A DNA stretch of 64,000 nucleotides from Ktedonobacter racemifer DSM 44963 (GCF_000178855.1 NZ_ADVG01000002.1:806001-870000); one strand, 5' to 3'; shown: positions 8,020 to 17,998, counted from the stretch's first letter. The notes: generated by a model not told the origin, from the letters alone. A program made the numbers and translations.

Positions 8020-10602
8020 ATGGGTGGAAGGAAAACCAACCAGGCACAATTCAACACCTTACTAAAAAATGCACGTTTAGAACATCACTTATCACAACAG
8101 GAGGTGGCCGCGCTCATTGGCGCACCACACGCCTATATGATCAGTCGCTGGGAGAATGGCGCATCCTCCCCAAGCTCCTACTATGGGGAGAGACTCTGCA
8201 AGCTCTTCGAAAAAAGTTTGCAAGAATTAGGCCTGCTCAGGCCAGTTCAGGCCCATCTCATACATCCTCTCTCCACCACAATCTATGATCCTATGCTCCC
8301 CAGTCGCTTAACCAGTGATATCCCACTTGTGGGAAGAGATGCCCTCTTACAACGCCTGAAAGAGCTCTTACAGCCAATCTCCCCTCACCGCTCCACACGC
8401 CTCGTCCTGCAGGGTCTTCCCGGTGTAGGGAAAACCACTCTCGCGATGGAGCTTGCCGCGCATGAAGAGATACGCTCCTGGTATCCCGATGGTATTCTCT
8501 GGGCCGGGCTCGGACCTCGCGGACAGGCACTGACGGTACTTAATCGATGGGGCAATCTCCTATCCCTCAATGAGCAGGAATGTCGCTCACTGCATACCTT
8601 GCAAGATTGGACCCAGCGGTTGCACGCTCTTATTGGAGGACGGCGCCTGCTTTTTATCATCGATGACGTCTGGGATATAACAGAGGCCACCTACTGTATC
8701 ATCGGGAATACACACAGCGCCTGCATTCTCACAACACGTTTACCCGAAATCGCGTACACGCTTGGAGGTGAGGTCATCCAGGTTCCTGAATTAAATGAGC
8801 AGGAGAGCCTGCAACTGCTACGGCATATGATCCCCACCCTCCACAACACAGCACAAACAGAGATACAAGAACTCGCCCATGCTGTCGGCGGGCTTCCTCT
8901 GGCACTCACCCTGATAGGGAGTTACCTGCTAATACAGACACGACATCAGCAATCTCGTCGGACCCAGCAAGCCCTCTCACGTCTCAAGCAGGTTGAGCAC
9001 CGCCTAAGTTTGACCCAACCTGGCATTCGAATCTCCAGGCTCGGCTCGGACGCGCTCCACGAGACAGACGTCAGTCTGCAAGCCGTCATCGAGATGAGCA
9101 TCTCCATTTTGGAGAAAACAGAACGCGAGGCGCTCTATGCCCTGGCGCTCTTCCCTCCCAAACCCAACACCTTCTCAGAGGAGGCAGCGCTCGCGGTCGC
9201 GGCAACAGTACCAGAGGTGCTTGATCGCCTGGTCGATGTAGGATTATTGGAAGTTCATGAGCACGAACGCTATCAGCTCCATCAAAGCATCATCGACTAT
9301 GCACACATGAACTCTGCTGAAAGCCAGGCCAGAGAGCGTTTGAGCCAATATTTCTTCCAGCTCCTCGAGAGCCCTACACATGGACACTATGCCCTTTACC
9401 TGGAAATAGAAAATATACGTACCGCCTTTGAGTATGCCTATGAGCCAGAGACATATGCCTTGTTCGCCCACGCTGTACTTAACAGCGCCCCTCTCTTCAT
9501 GAAGCACGGCCTGTTCCCCCAGGCACAAGAGCTCCTCCTCAAAGCGAGCAGCGTTTTTACAGGAGAGCACGAGCAGATCAACCAGGCTCGCGTGTTGTGT
9601 CACCTCGCCTCTCTCTCCCGCATTCTTGCCCACTATTCAGACGTTGACACCTATGCCCAGGCCTGTCTCACCTTAATGGAGAAGCATGATCCCCAGCATG
9701 AAATAGTCGCTACGGCGCTCTCCTGCCTGGGCCATAGCGCTATTATCAGGGGAGAGTATGTCGTAGCTGAAACCTACCTACAACAGGGGCTGGCAGTCAG
9801 CCGCCATCTTCCACCGGTCACTTCGACTTGCCACATACTCAGACTCCTGGCAGTCATTTTAGATTACCAGGGTAAACTGGCGCAGGCAGAACACTATTTT
9901 CAGGAAGGACTCGAAATCGCACGTACGCTTGCAGAACATGAAGCCCTCATCTCGCTCTTAGGCTCGGCGGGCGTTTATATGACTACGCATGGCCGCTACG
10001 CTGAGGCAGAGCAGCTTTTAAGTGAAGGGTTCGCACTGGCGCAACAGATCGGCCTCCGCGCGGAAATTTGTCACTTTCTCCTCGACCTGGGAGACCTGGC
10101 CTTCAGTCAGGATGACCTGGCGCAAGCTGAGAGCCGCTGGCAGGAAAGCCTCACCTACGCACGTCAGATGCAACTCCAGCAAGCGACCAGTGTGCTCCTG
10201 CAAAACCTGGGGTTACTTGAAATCAGGCGTGGGAGAGATGACGCCCAGGCCTTAGCCTATTTAACAGAAGGTTTAGAGATCGCCCAGGCCAAGCCTTATC
10301 CTGATACCGTCAGTGGCATCTATTGTGCCATGGGCGATATCTACCTCAAGCAAGGCAAGAGAGATGAGGCTCTCCAGGCCTATCAGCAGGCACGAGCGAA
10401 TGCCCCGGCCGGTCACCAGATCAACATGGCCAGCGCTCTCTTCGGCCTGGCTCAGGTCTATGCGCTACACGGGGAGAGAGCACTCGCCCACGACTACGGC
10501 AACCAGAGCTACCATCTCTTCATGGAGGCAAAGGCCCCTCAGAGCGCGCAAGTAAAATGCTGGCTGCAACACAACAATCTACCGTTAATGGAAGCCTGGT
10601 AA
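8020..10602 (+). CDS. XRE-family HTH, NB-ARC ATPase and TPR regulator
   Basis: The 860-residue protein has three parts. Residues 8-65 are a Cro/C1-type helix-turn-helix (SQQEVAALIGAPHAYMISRW). Residues 110-420 are an NB-ARC/STAND ATPase with Walker A GLPGVGKTTLA (about 132), Walker B LLFIIDDVWD (about 211) and GGLPLALTLIG. Residues 470-840 are tetratricopeptide repeats, for example AEHYFQEGLEIARTL and AEQLLSEGFALAQQIG. STAND proteins of this type act as ATP-driven switches that oligomerise on a ligand and regulate transcription. The ATG at 8020 is preferred to 7936 because AAGAGGAG precedes it and the HTH begins straight after. It stands alone after the tnpB element. The ligand and targets cannot be predicted. 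Confidence 0.88.
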   Translation: MGGRKTNQAQFNTLLKNARLEHHLSQQEVAALIGAPHAYMISRWENGASSPSSYYGERLCKLFEKSLQELGLLRPVQAHLIHPLSTTIYDPMLPSRLTSDIPLVGRDALLQRLKELLQPISPHRSTRLVLQGLPGVGKTTLAMELAAHEEIRSWYPDGILWAGLGPRGQALTVLNRWGNLLSLNEQECRSLHTLQDWTQRLHALIGGRRLLFIIDDVWDITEATYCIIGNTHSACILTTRLPEIAYTLGGEVIQVPELNEQESLQLLRHMIPTLHNTAQTEIQELAHAVGGLPLALTLIGSYLLIQTRHQQSRRTQQALSRLKQVEHRLSLTQPGIRISRLGSDALHETDVSLQAVIEMSISILEKTEREALYALALFPPKPNTFSEEAALAVAATVPEVLDRLVDVGLLEVHEHERYQLHQSIIDYAHMNSAESQARERLSQYFFQLLESPTHGHYALYLEIENIRTAFEYAYEPETYALFAHAVLNSAPLFMKHGLFPQAQELLLKASSVFTGEHEQINQARVLCHLASLSRILAHYSDVDTYAQACLTLMEKHDPQHEIVATALSCLGHSAIIRGEYVVAETYLQQGLAVSRHLPPVTSTCHILRLLAVILDYQGKLAQAEHYFQEGLEIARTLAEHEALISLLGSAGVYMTTHGRYAEAEQLLSEGFALAQQIGLRAEICHFLLDLGDLAFSQDDLAQAESRWQESLTYARQMQLQQATSVLLQNLGLLEIRRGRDDAQALAYLTEGLEIAQAKPYPDTVSGIYCAMGDIYLKQGKRDEALQAYQQARANAPAGHQINMASALFGLAQVYALHGERALAHDYGNQSYHLFMEAKAPQSAQVKCWLQHNNLPLMEAW

Positions 10603-10611
10603 GCGAGCAAT

Positions 10612-11229
10612 CTAGAGGTCAGCCGTTCCATTCATGATGACCGATAGAATGGCGTCTGCCATCTCTTCCCTTGACAGCGTCAGTTCCTCCTGACTCCACT
10701 GGATTGCCGGTCCCAGAATCGACCAGCTGACGATGCGAGCTGTTGTTTCCAGTTGTGTGTTACTCTGCACGCTCGCTCCCCTCCGCTGCTTAAGCCAGGT
10801 GAAGAGCAGTTGCGTCAGCTCCTCGTGCGTGGCCCGTTCAAGGAGTGGGGCCAGGACACGTGAGGAATGCTGCTGATGGTGGTACTTCTGCTCAAAGCTC
10901 TCCAGCAAAGCCAGGATCAGCAGCCGCAAGGATTTCCTGTCCCAGGCAGCTGTGGCAGGAAGCGCCTCTGTCAGCATCAGGCGAAACTGCTCACGCGCCA
11001 CGGAGTCCGCCAGCATATACTTATCCGCGAAATGCAGATAAAAGGTGCCTCGATTGACATTGGCCCGCTCCGTCACGTCCTGAATACTCAGCGCGAGGAA
11101 GCCCTTTTCCGTTCCTCGGATACCCGTCGTCGTATGGCCATTTTCACGTATAACGTCCTTAAACGCCTGCTGTAATACATCACGTGTACGCTGAACACGC
11201 CGATCGACATGCCGTTTCTGCGTCGCCAT
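10612..11229 (-). CDS. TetR/AcrR family transcriptional regulator
   Basis: The 205-residue protein has an N-terminal TetR helix-turn-helix: TRDVLQQAFKDVI, then LSIQDVTERANVNRGTFYLH, then FADKYML. The C-terminal ligand-binding half (90-205) is helical and unassigned. A roughly 20-residue insertion (RENGHTTTGIRGTEKGF) precedes the HTH helices, longer than usual for the family. The gene is convergent with the NB-ARC regulator (9-nt gap) and divergent from the TPR gene at 11439, so it may regulate that gene or itself. The start is at 11229, with GAGGAGGTGCG just upstream. Confidence 0.88.
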   Translation of the reverse strand: MATQKRHVDRRVQRTRDVLQQAFKDVIRENGHTTTGIRGTEKGFLALSIQDVTERANVNRGTFYLHFADKYMLADSVAREQFRLMLTEALPATAAWDRKSLRLLILALLESFEQKYHHQQHSSRVLAPLLERATHEELTQLLFTWLKQRRGASVQSNTQLETTARIVSWSILGPAIQWSQEELTLSREEMADAILSVIMNGTADL

Positions 11230-11438
11230 CGCACCTCCTCTCTCTGTCTTCCTGCCAGCACTCCGCTGCGTTTCTCAACAGTTTCGCTCATGTGTTCATT
11301 ACTCAACAAAAAGGCTTTTTTGCGCATTGCTTGCGAAAGCATCGGGCCTTAGTATTATAGACAGCGGCTATACCTTCAGGCAACTGAGGAACGCCAGCCT
11401 GAAGAATCTCATTACACGACATTGACAAGGAGCAGAAC

Positions 11439-12350
11439 ATGCAGTCATCCGTACTTACGCACGAAGCCATCACATCTTCTTACGTACATGCCAGTGAGAC
11501 ACTCGCTGAGGTCGCTCAAGCCTACTTCCTGCTTGGCAGACTCAAGGACGCCCAGCACCTGCTTTCCACGACGCTGCGCCTGCTAGAAGCGAGGGAGGCA
11601 ACGCCACAGCCGCGCCTCAGGCTCTTACTTCTCTATAGTCAGGTCCTCATCGTCGACCACTTGCTTACACGCGGGGAGACAGAGCCCATGTTCTCGATCA
11701 TTAGCCAGGCCCAACAGGTCGCCGAAGCCATTCAAGATCCACAGGGCCGCGCAGACGCCCTGAGCCTGCTTGGGCAGGCCCACTGCAATGCCACGACTAT
11801 CGCAAGCTTGAAGAACGGCGTTTCGCCCTTCGTTCTACAAGGGCAAGGGAGATACGACGAGGAACTTACCACGGCCCTTGCCTATCAACGACAGGCTCTA
11901 CAACAACGTGAGGCGCTCAACGATACACGCGGGATCAGCGAGTCCTACTTCCTAATTGGCCTGGTGCATGAGCGCTGGTGCCTGGATGAGCAGGCTCAAG
12001 ACTACTACGCCGGGGCCAGCCAGGTAGCCGAGGAATCTGGACACGCCTTTGAAAGGACCGAGCCCGCCCGTCACAGGGCGCTGCACGCCTTAAAGCAAGG
12101 CAAGCTAGATCAGGCTCTTCCCCTCGCCCTGCAAGCACTCAAGCTACGCGAAGAAGCTCAATTCCGCCCCTACCAGCCCCTGGATCACCTGCTCATCAGG
12201 GACATCTATCTCGCCAGGGGAGACACCGCCAAAGCGCAACAACATACCGAGGCGGCCTCCGCCATAGCCGCAGAAATGGGAATGGAGACACTCGTGGCCT
12301 CCATGCCCAATATACAAGACGTACTGGCGGCCCAACACAAAGAAGCATAG
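11439..12350 (+). CDS. Tetratricopeptide repeat protein
   Basis: The 303-residue protein is helical throughout and contains TPR-like units: LAEVAQAYFLLGRLKDAQHL near residue 22, AYQRQALQQREALNDTRG near 145, and ALPLALQALKLREEAQF near 225. It lacks any ATPase or DNA-binding part, so it is either a stand-alone scaffold or a piece of a larger regulator family. The ATG at 11439 follows AAGGAGCAGAAC, which supports independent translation. It is divergently transcribed from the TetR gene, and the 209-bp gap between them could hold the TetR operator. A long imperfect hairpin lies just after its stop codon. Function unknown. Confidence 0.75.
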   Translation: MQSSVLTHEAITSSYVHASETLAEVAQAYFLLGRLKDAQHLLSTTLRLLEAREATPQPRLRLLLLYSQVLIVDHLLTRGETEPMFSIISQAQQVAEAIQDPQGRADALSLLGQAHCNATTIASLKNGVSPFVLQGQGRYDEELTTALAYQRQALQQREALNDTRGISESYFLIGLVHERWCLDEQAQDYYAGASQVAEESGHAFERTEPARHRALHALKQGKLDQALPLALQALKLREEAQFRPYQPLDHLLIRDIYLARGDTAKAQQHTEAASAIAAEMGMETLVASMPNIQDVLAAQHKEA

Positions 12351-12355
12351 AGGTG

Positions 12356-12451
12356 GTGAGGCGACGCTGCTGAAGCACGCGTCTTCATATAATGATACGG
12401 GAGATTCGCGCCATGATATGTAAACGCGTGCTTTAGCAGCGCAGCCCTCAC
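12356..12451. terminator. Long imperfect hairpin between convergent genes
   Basis: Arms at 12356-12382 and 12424-12451 pair over about 27 bp with three mismatches or bulges around a 41-nt loop. It lies between the convergent ends of the TPR gene and the 537-residue gene. Confidence 0.6.
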
Positions 12452-12500
12452 AGCGTCGTTCCCCATCTGCGGCTCGCCATAGGTAAAGCTGCAACTATAG

Positions 12501-14114
12501 CTACTGCGCAGACTCCGGTATTGGCTGCTCCACCTGAGCCTGTTCGCGCTTCGCCTTGCGGCTGGCTGCCGCTGCCTGAGCGGAAGCCCTGCGGCGCTCT
12601 CGCACTACAGCTCGATGTTCATCGCGCCAGGTCTCGATCTGCTCGCTTGTTAACGCCAGGATAACGCGTCGATCATAGAGTGGATAGGCGTGATCTCGCC
12701 CAGCCTTGCGAAAGCTGCCATGGCCGAGCACAGGTAGTTTCTCCTCCTCCGTCCAGCGTTTGCGTTCCGGCGTTGTGCAAGCAAGCAGCTTCTCCAGTTC
12801 CCAGGGAGGGATCGCCAGTTCAAAAGCAAAGATCTCAAAGAAGAGCGCCAGGGCACGCCTATCAGCCTCCAGGCGAGGCTGAAGATGTTGCACGAGATTG
12901 GCCTTGATCTCGCGCGAACTAGCGGGTAACTTCAGAAAGGTCAGGAAGGCTCCCAGTTGCTCTTTGGAGAGCAGGGTCGACCACTCTTCAGGCAGATCCA
13001 CCACATCGGGCAGTTCTAGAGAGCCCGTATCCAGGTCCAGTGTGTTCTTCAGGCGAGCAATGGCCTTCATCCACGCTGGCTTGCGCGCCTCCTCTAGCTC
13101 GCGTTGTCGTACCAGGTAGGCGGCCCGGCTGGTCTCAAGCTGGGCCTCGTATTGTGCCAGGATGGTGGGCCAGAGGGTCATAAAATCCCGCACCGCCTCG
13201 GGGACATCATCCTGCAAGACCTGTTTCAGCTCAAAGACATCGCCTCGTCGGGAGAGTGTAAAAGGCTCCTCCGTTATATCACTATAGTATCGCGAGAACT
13301 CCATCAGAGGTTCCCAGAGGGTATCATCTAGTAGGAAGGTGAGGTCAGGGGCGCCACTAAAAAGTTTGCCCTTTTTCTCGAAGGCTCTGCGGACCGGAGA
13401 TAGCTCTATCAAGATACGCGCAAATTGCGACCCCATCGGCTGCACACTAATATAGGGACAACAGTTGTTTTTGCACCTGTTCTGGACGAGGGCCTGGATC
13501 TGCTTGCCTACATCTGGTCCCAGAAGCAGGTAGCCAAGTTGCCAGGCCTGCTCCAACAATGTATTCGCCAGCCTTTGTTGCTGTGCTCTTCGCTGTTTGC
13601 GGCTAAGCTGCTCTGGCGGGATCGCGGGTGAACTGGCGTGTAGGTCGGCCTGCCAGATCTGAATATGGAAAGGTTCGGGGGCACCATTTCTAAGCCAGGT
13701 CGCCAGAGCTAGGAGCCAGACTTGCCCGACAGGTGGGGCAGGCTGGTTCTCGGCCAGGGCATCCACCTGGCAGAGAAAATGAGCCAGCTTGGCAATCAGG
13801 CTAAAGTCCTTGATAGGCATGTTGATAAGATATTGCTGAAGAGCGGTCGAATCTGAGCACACAAACTCTCCATCGCCGTCCAGCATTCCCTCCACCTCCC
13901 ACCAGGCCGTATACGTCGCATACACCTGCTTTGAGTGCGATACACGAATGCCATAGTGTAGCAGCAGACAGAGATCATCCAGCAGTTCCTCGACCGCCTC
14001 ATCTCCGACCGCACGCTCAAACCACGACGTGAACAACGTATCAAGCTGAGCATTATCAAATTGCAAGAGTGCTGCCCGGCATTGTTGCAGCAACCGCTCC
14101 GTTTCCGGCTTCAT
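12501..14114 (-). CDS. Conserved-looking hypothetical protein with possible SAP-like motif
   Basis: I do not recognise this 537-residue protein. It is soluble and mostly helical with no signal peptide. A small Cys cluster (NRCKNNCCP, about residue 210) could bind a metal. A charged coiled-coil-like stretch follows around 320-350. Near residue 390, LLSKEQLGAFLTFLKLP followed by KANLVQHLQ resembles the SAP helix-turn-helix that binds DNA or RNA. The C-terminus is strongly basic and Ala-rich (RERRRASAQAAAASRKAKRE), which would also suit nucleic acid binding. The ATG at 14114 follows GGGGAAGATTGACC; an in-frame TTG at 14120 is also possible. It is a monocistron between two convergent hairpins. 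Confidence 0.65.
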   Translation of the reverse strand: MKPETERLLQQCRAALLQFDNAQLDTLFTSWFERAVGDEAVEELLDDLCLLLHYGIRVSHSKQVYATYTAWWEVEGMLDGDGEFVCSDSTALQQYLINMPIKDFSLIAKLAHFLCQVDALAENQPAPPVGQVWLLALATWLRNGAPEPFHIQIWQADLHASSPAIPPEQLSRKQRRAQQQRLANTLLEQAWQLGYLLLGPDVGKQIQALVQNRCKNNCCPYISVQPMGSQFARILIELSPVRRAFEKKGKLFSGAPDLTFLLDDTLWEPLMEFSRYYSDITEEPFTLSRRGDVFELKQVLQDDVPEAVRDFMTLWPTILAQYEAQLETSRAAYLVRQRELEEARKPAWMKAIARLKNTLDLDTGSLELPDVVDLPEEWSTLLSKEQLGAFLTFLKLPASSREIKANLVQHLQPRLEADRRALALFFEIFAFELAIPPWELEKLLACTTPERKRWTEEEKLPVLGHGSFRKAGRDHAYPLYDRRVILALTSEQIETWRDEHRAVVRERRRASAQAAAASRKAKREQAQVEQPIPESAQ

Positions 14115-14413
14115 GGTCAATCTTCCCCAACCAGATTCTCCGTTATTCTGCCTGTTTGCCTCTCACCAGCAAATATAGCATCTGGAGTGCCATTTTATTG
14201 TACATGCATCGAAAGATTTGCGCAATGCGGAGAGTATGTTATGATGACAGGCAAAACACCCTTTCGCTCGCAGAAATCACAGAGTGGCAGAAAAAGAAGA
14301 TGAGCGACAAATCCTGCAAGAAAAACCGCAAGCACTAGCAGGCATTCCACCATGTAACAGGGCCAGCTGATACATACAATCAGTTGACCAGGGACCTCGG
14401 CATACCAAGCATG
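14115..14413. other. Spacer without a recognisable gene
   Basis: Two short overlapping open frames start near 14061-14069 on the plus strand but have no homology I recognise and no good ribosome binding site. The stretch is probably the promoter region of the 537-residue gene plus filler before the kinase terminator. Confidence 0.5.
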
Positions 14414-14460
14414 CAAACGCAAAGGCCTGGACACTCACATTGTCCAGGCCTTTGCGTTTG
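14414..14460 (-). terminator. Perfect 20-bp hairpin after the histidine kinase gene
   Basis: Arms 14414-14433 and 14441-14460 are exact complements around CTCACAT. It begins 19 nt after the kinase stop codon (minus strand). Confidence 0.75.
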
Positions 14461-14479
14461 AAAACTCATCTTCTCACTC

Positions 14480-16972
14480 TCAGCACCGACCAGGCTCCTC
14501 GCTAAGGGGCAGGGTAAACCAGAAATCAGAGCCCTGGCCGGGTGTGCTCTGCAAGCCAATACTGCCGCCGTGCTGCTCCACGATGGTCTTGCAAATGTGT
14601 AGCCCCAGACCAAGACCGAGGCCATTCCCGCTCATGACGGTGATGCCTTTGGCGCGATAGAAGCGCTCCCAGATGCGTTTCTGCTCATCGGGCGTCAAGC
14701 CTGGCCCCTGGTCGCTTACGGTCACGCGTACCATAGGACCTTCGGTCGTGACAGCTACCTCTATGGGCCTTTCAATCGCTGAGTACTTGTGCGCGTTGGT
14801 CACATAATTATTGATGACCTGGCCTAGGCGCTCGGCATCGCCATGAATAAGCAGTTTCTCGCCAGGCTGCTTCAGCGTGATGATCCGGCCTCCCGTAACC
14901 TGGCGCTGATCCTCGACCGCCTCACGCACCACCTGCCCGATGTCGCAGGGCTGCCTATGAAGTTCAAGCGTGCCCGCCCGAATACGCGAGACATCCAGCA
15001 GATCACTTGCCAGGCGGCTCTGCACATGGACCTGCTGCTCCGCCCGTTCGAGATGTCGCTGGATCTTCTCCAGCAAGGCGGAGGAGGCCTCTTGCTCCTG
15101 CATCCGCTGAGATTTCAAGGTACGCAGCGAGCGTTGCGCTAGCTGAATATTGCCTTTCAAACCGGTCAATGGCCCCTTCAGTTCATGGCTGGCAATGCTC
15201 AGGAACTCGTTGAAGCGACGATTGGTCTCCTGCAATGCTAACGCGTGGGCACGGGCCTCGGCCTGTTGTAATAGCAGGTGTTCGCGCTCATACACCAGCC
15301 CGGTCAGCTTGGCAACAGCCTTGATCAAGGTATCATCAATGGGCATAAAGGGAGTGTCGTCCTGTGGTGAGATCAAGACGAGCGCGCCTAGCAAGCGGTT
15401 TCGCAGGAACATTGGTGCCTCTACCAGTAGCGGAGTGTCTACACCCTCCCGCGATGGCAGATCGTGAATCACGATCTCATTGTTGCACAGGCGATCTGTG
15501 TCGATCTCTTGAAAGGTTGCAAAGGTCTGCCTGACATCCTGCCACCAGGGTCCCCCCTGTTCATGAGTAGAACCATATTCATTGAGCAGACTCCAGGTCG
15601 CCGTTTCAGGGTCGAGCGAGAGAATACCGACGTCCTGGCAGTGCATAATGACGGATATCAGTTGTCTCAGGCATTGACAGGTAAAGCGCAGTGACGATTC
15701 CTGGTCAGATAAGGGCATATCGGCAGAGAACATAGACTGATTTTCTGGCAAGCGCGCCAGGGATTCAGCCAGCATCAGAAGCGCATCCAGCGTCTCATGC
15801 GTACGCCGTTCGAGTAGATAGTGTTCATTGATATCGCGAAAAACGAGCACACCACCGTTAAGCTGGTCTTGTGGATCACAAATTGGTCGCCCGGCAACGC
15901 TCAGAAAGCGCCTCTCGCCCCACACGTTCTCCCGTTGGATAATGACCATCTTTTCTCCGACCAGGCTTTCACCTCGCAGAACGCGCATGATCGGTATATC
16001 CTCAGGAGCTAAGGGGCGGCCGTCTTCATCCCAGATTATTGTCCTATCACGCTGACGCTCAAGTAAATCGTGAAGATCATTACATGAGGAGACCACAGAC
16101 AACGAATGTCGGGCAATATTGTTCATCTGCAGCCGCCCATTGCTATCGCACACGAGCACACCATCGCCCATCGCCTCAAAGATGACCTCCATTTCCTGAA
16201 CGCGTCGGTCGGCCTCCAGTCGCGCTTGCTGCTCTTTATGCATCAGCTCAGCCTGGGTGTTTTTGGCGGCGCGTAACTGCTCCATCAGCTCTTCCCGCTC
16301 AATATGCGAAATCAGAAATCGCGCCACTATTTGCATCAGTTCCAGTTTCTCCGGCTGCTGCACGAGTGGGCGTGGATGCGGGTCCTGCGAGCAGAGAGTA
16401 CCATACACGCGGCCATCGCTGTAGAGCAGGGGGACGCCAATATAGGACCCGATGTTGTATTCCTCAGTCGTGGGAAGCTGCTGATAATAGAGGTTACGAG
16501 TGGAATCTTCGACAATAAGTGGACGCTGTGTACGCCAGATGGTTTGGCAATAGGTCCGATTTAGCGCACCTTCCGCTCCCGTTGCCGGACGTGACGTGCC
16601 CTGGTTGCGCGCCTCCATAATTTTGAGGGTGTACGCATCTCTATGTCCATCACAGGTCGTTTCTTCATCCTGGTACGTATTGACCCGGGCGACAAAGAGG
16701 GTCTGGCAATCCAGAAAACGACCTAGCATTTCAAGGGCGACGCGCATCGCCTCCTGCGAAGATTGAAAGCTCTGGGCAGTTATCTGCGCCATATCATGCA
16801 GGATATGTGCGCGCTCCTCTTCCGCTGGCTCCTGGGAACCCCTAGAGTCTCGTTGCCCGTCAGGGCCTTTGTGAGAGAAGGCAGGCTCTTCTCCAGGTAA
16901 CGCGCTCAGTGGTTGGCTGGCAGTGTCCTGCTCTGTTGTTCGCTGAAATAGCTTGGAGGGCTGGTGTTCCAT
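14480..16972 (-). CDS. GAF-PAS-GAF sensor histidine kinase
   Basis: This 830-residue protein is a soluble sensor kinase with no membrane segments. Order: disordered N-terminus, GAF 1 (about 60-220, with IGSYIGVPLLYSDGRVYGTLC), a short coiled coil, PAS (about 265-390), GAF 2 (about 400-580), HisKA with phospho-acceptor His in SIASHELKGPLTGLKG (about 595), and HATPase_c (700-825) with N-box VINNYVTNAHKY, G1 DQGPGLTP and G2 GNGLGLGLGLHICK. It should autophosphorylate and pass phosphate to a response regulator, but none is next to it, so it is an orphan here. The ATG at 16972 follows AGGAACCCGAGT. A close relative with a similar GAF/HisKA arrangement lies at 46862-48757. Confidence 0.9.
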   Translation of the reverse strand: MEHQPSKLFQRTTEQDTASQPLSALPGEEPAFSHKGPDGQRDSRGSQEPAEEERAHILHDMAQITAQSFQSSQEAMRVALEMLGRFLDCQTLFVARVNTYQDEETTCDGHRDAYTLKIMEARNQGTSRPATGAEGALNRTYCQTIWRTQRPLIVEDSTRNLYYQQLPTTEEYNIGSYIGVPLLYSDGRVYGTLCSQDPHPRPLVQQPEKLELMQIVARFLISHIEREELMEQLRAAKNTQAELMHKEQQARLEADRRVQEMEVIFEAMGDGVLVCDSNGRLQMNNIARHSLSVVSSCNDLHDLLERQRDRTIIWDEDGRPLAPEDIPIMRVLRGESLVGEKMVIIQRENVWGERRFLSVAGRPICDPQDQLNGGVLVFRDINEHYLLERRTHETLDALLMLAESLARLPENQSMFSADMPLSDQESSLRFTCQCLRQLISVIMHCQDVGILSLDPETATWSLLNEYGSTHEQGGPWWQDVRQTFATFQEIDTDRLCNNEIVIHDLPSREGVDTPLLVEAPMFLRNRLLGALVLISPQDDTPFMPIDDTLIKAVAKLTGLVYEREHLLLQQAEARAHALALQETNRRFNEFLSIASHELKGPLTGLKGNIQLAQRSLRTLKSQRMQEQEASSALLEKIQRHLERAEQQVHVQSRLASDLLDVSRIRAGTLELHRQPCDIGQVVREAVEDQRQVTGGRIITLKQPGEKLLIHGDAERLGQVINNYVTNAHKYSAIERPIEVAVTTEGPMVRVTVSDQGPGLTPDEQKRIWERFYRAKGITVMSGNGLGLGLGLHICKTIVEQHGGSIGLQSTPGQGSDFWFTLPLSEEPGRC

Positions 16973-17158
16973 ACTCGGGTTCCTTTTCTCCCGCTATCGT
17001 CCTTGAAGAAGGGTGTTTACCAGTTACAGCAGTACAAATGGCATATACAAAATAAACAATTCACAAATCATATAATTCCTGCCAACCCAGGTGTCCTATT
17101 ACTACACCTGATAGCTCTTTCCGTAGAAGGCAAAAGACTACTCCAATATATGTAGAAA

Positions 17159-17187
17159 AGATTACTCTTTAACTCTATAGTTGTCAA
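17159..17187 (-). promoter_or_regulatory. Promoter of the GAF-PAS histidine kinase gene
   Basis: On the minus strand, TTGACA (17182-17187), 17 bp, TAATCT (17159-17164). It would give an mRNA leader of about 180 nt before the ATG at 16972. Confidence 0.55.
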
Positions 17188-17222
17188 TAGTATTGCGCAC
17201 AACTTACTTTTTTAAATCATAC

Positions 17223-17252
17223 TTGACAGATAGTACTGCTCACACGTATGGT
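17223..17252 (+). promoter_or_regulatory. Promoter of the TPR gene at 17311
   Basis: TTGACA (17223-17228), 18 bp, TATGGT (17247-17252), 59 nt upstream of the ATG. The two divergent promoters share a 338-bp gap with no gene. Confidence 0.55.
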
Positions 17253-17310
17253 AGCTTCCTACGCACCTCTCACCTGGATATTTTTTGAGTTGGAAAGGAA
17301 ATAAGCACAC

Positions 17311-17802
17311 ATGACGACACAAGACCGCTTACAGCAGGCAATTCACCTCCGCGAGACGGGGCGCGCCGAGGAGGCCCGTGCGCTCCTGCTAGAGTTGGTC
17401 GCCTCCGCGCCCGATGATGCCCAGGTCAATTACCAGGCCGCGTGGGTACATGACAATCTGGGGCTTGAGCGCGAGGCTATTCCTTTTTATGTGCGAGCCA
17501 TTGAGAAGGGGCTTGCAGATGCCGACCTGGAAGGGGCACTTCTGGGCCTGGGGAGCACCTACCGAGCGTTAGGAGAATACGCCAAAGCAATAGAAACCTT
17601 CAAGCGTGGGATAAAAGAATTTCCACACAATCGCGCCTTCTCTGTCTTCCTGGCAATAGCTCTTTACAACACTCAGCAGTATAGCGAATCTGTGGAACTC
17701 CTTTTAACCCACCTCGCGCAGACGACCGTTGACGAGAACCTGGTGCGCTACAAGCGAGCGCTCTTGTTCTACGCCCCCCAGCTAGATCAAACATGGGAGT
17801 AG
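17311..17802 (+). CDS. Small tetratricopeptide repeat protein
   Basis: The 163-residue protein contains about three TPR units, for example LQQAIHLRETGRAEEARALL, NYQAAWVHDNLGLEREAIPFY and LGSTYRALGEYAKAIETFKR. Proteins of this length with this repeat layout are common as stand-alone TPR proteins and mediate protein contacts. The start at 17311 follows TTGGAAAGGAAATAAGCACAC, split as TTGGAAAGGAAA and TAAGCACAC, with a good Shine-Dalgarno. A promoter lies at 17223-17252. It is convergent with the MFS operon, and a 33-bp hairpin separates them. No enzymatic part is present. Confidence 0.8.
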   Translation: MTTQDRLQQAIHLRETGRAEEARALLLELVASAPDDAQVNYQAAWVHDNLGLEREAIPFYVRAIEKGLADADLEGALLGLGSTYRALGEYAKAIETFKRGIKEFPHNRAFSVFLAIALYNTQQYSESVELLLTHLAQTTVDENLVRYKRALLFYAPQLDQTWE

Positions 17803-17916
17803 TTTATATTTCAGCGCCCATACTGTAAAACTGGACATCTTCACGGAAGCCACCCTGGCCCTCTCACCCGTGGCGAAGAGCAAGACCACGTACACAATCC
17901 CATTCAGGATCCAGAA

Positions 17917-17985
17917 GATCCAGGAACATTGAGTGTGGCCCGACACGTACTTTACGTGTCGGGCCACACTCAATGTTCCTGGATC
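17917..17985. terminator. Very long perfect hairpin (33-bp stem, 3-nt loop)
   Basis: Arms 17917-17949 and 17953-17985 are exact complements around CTT. It lies between the convergent TPR gene and the MFS/small-protein operon, 13 nt after the stop codon of the latter (minus strand). Confidence 0.75.
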
Positions 17986-17998
17986 GCATCTACCATTT

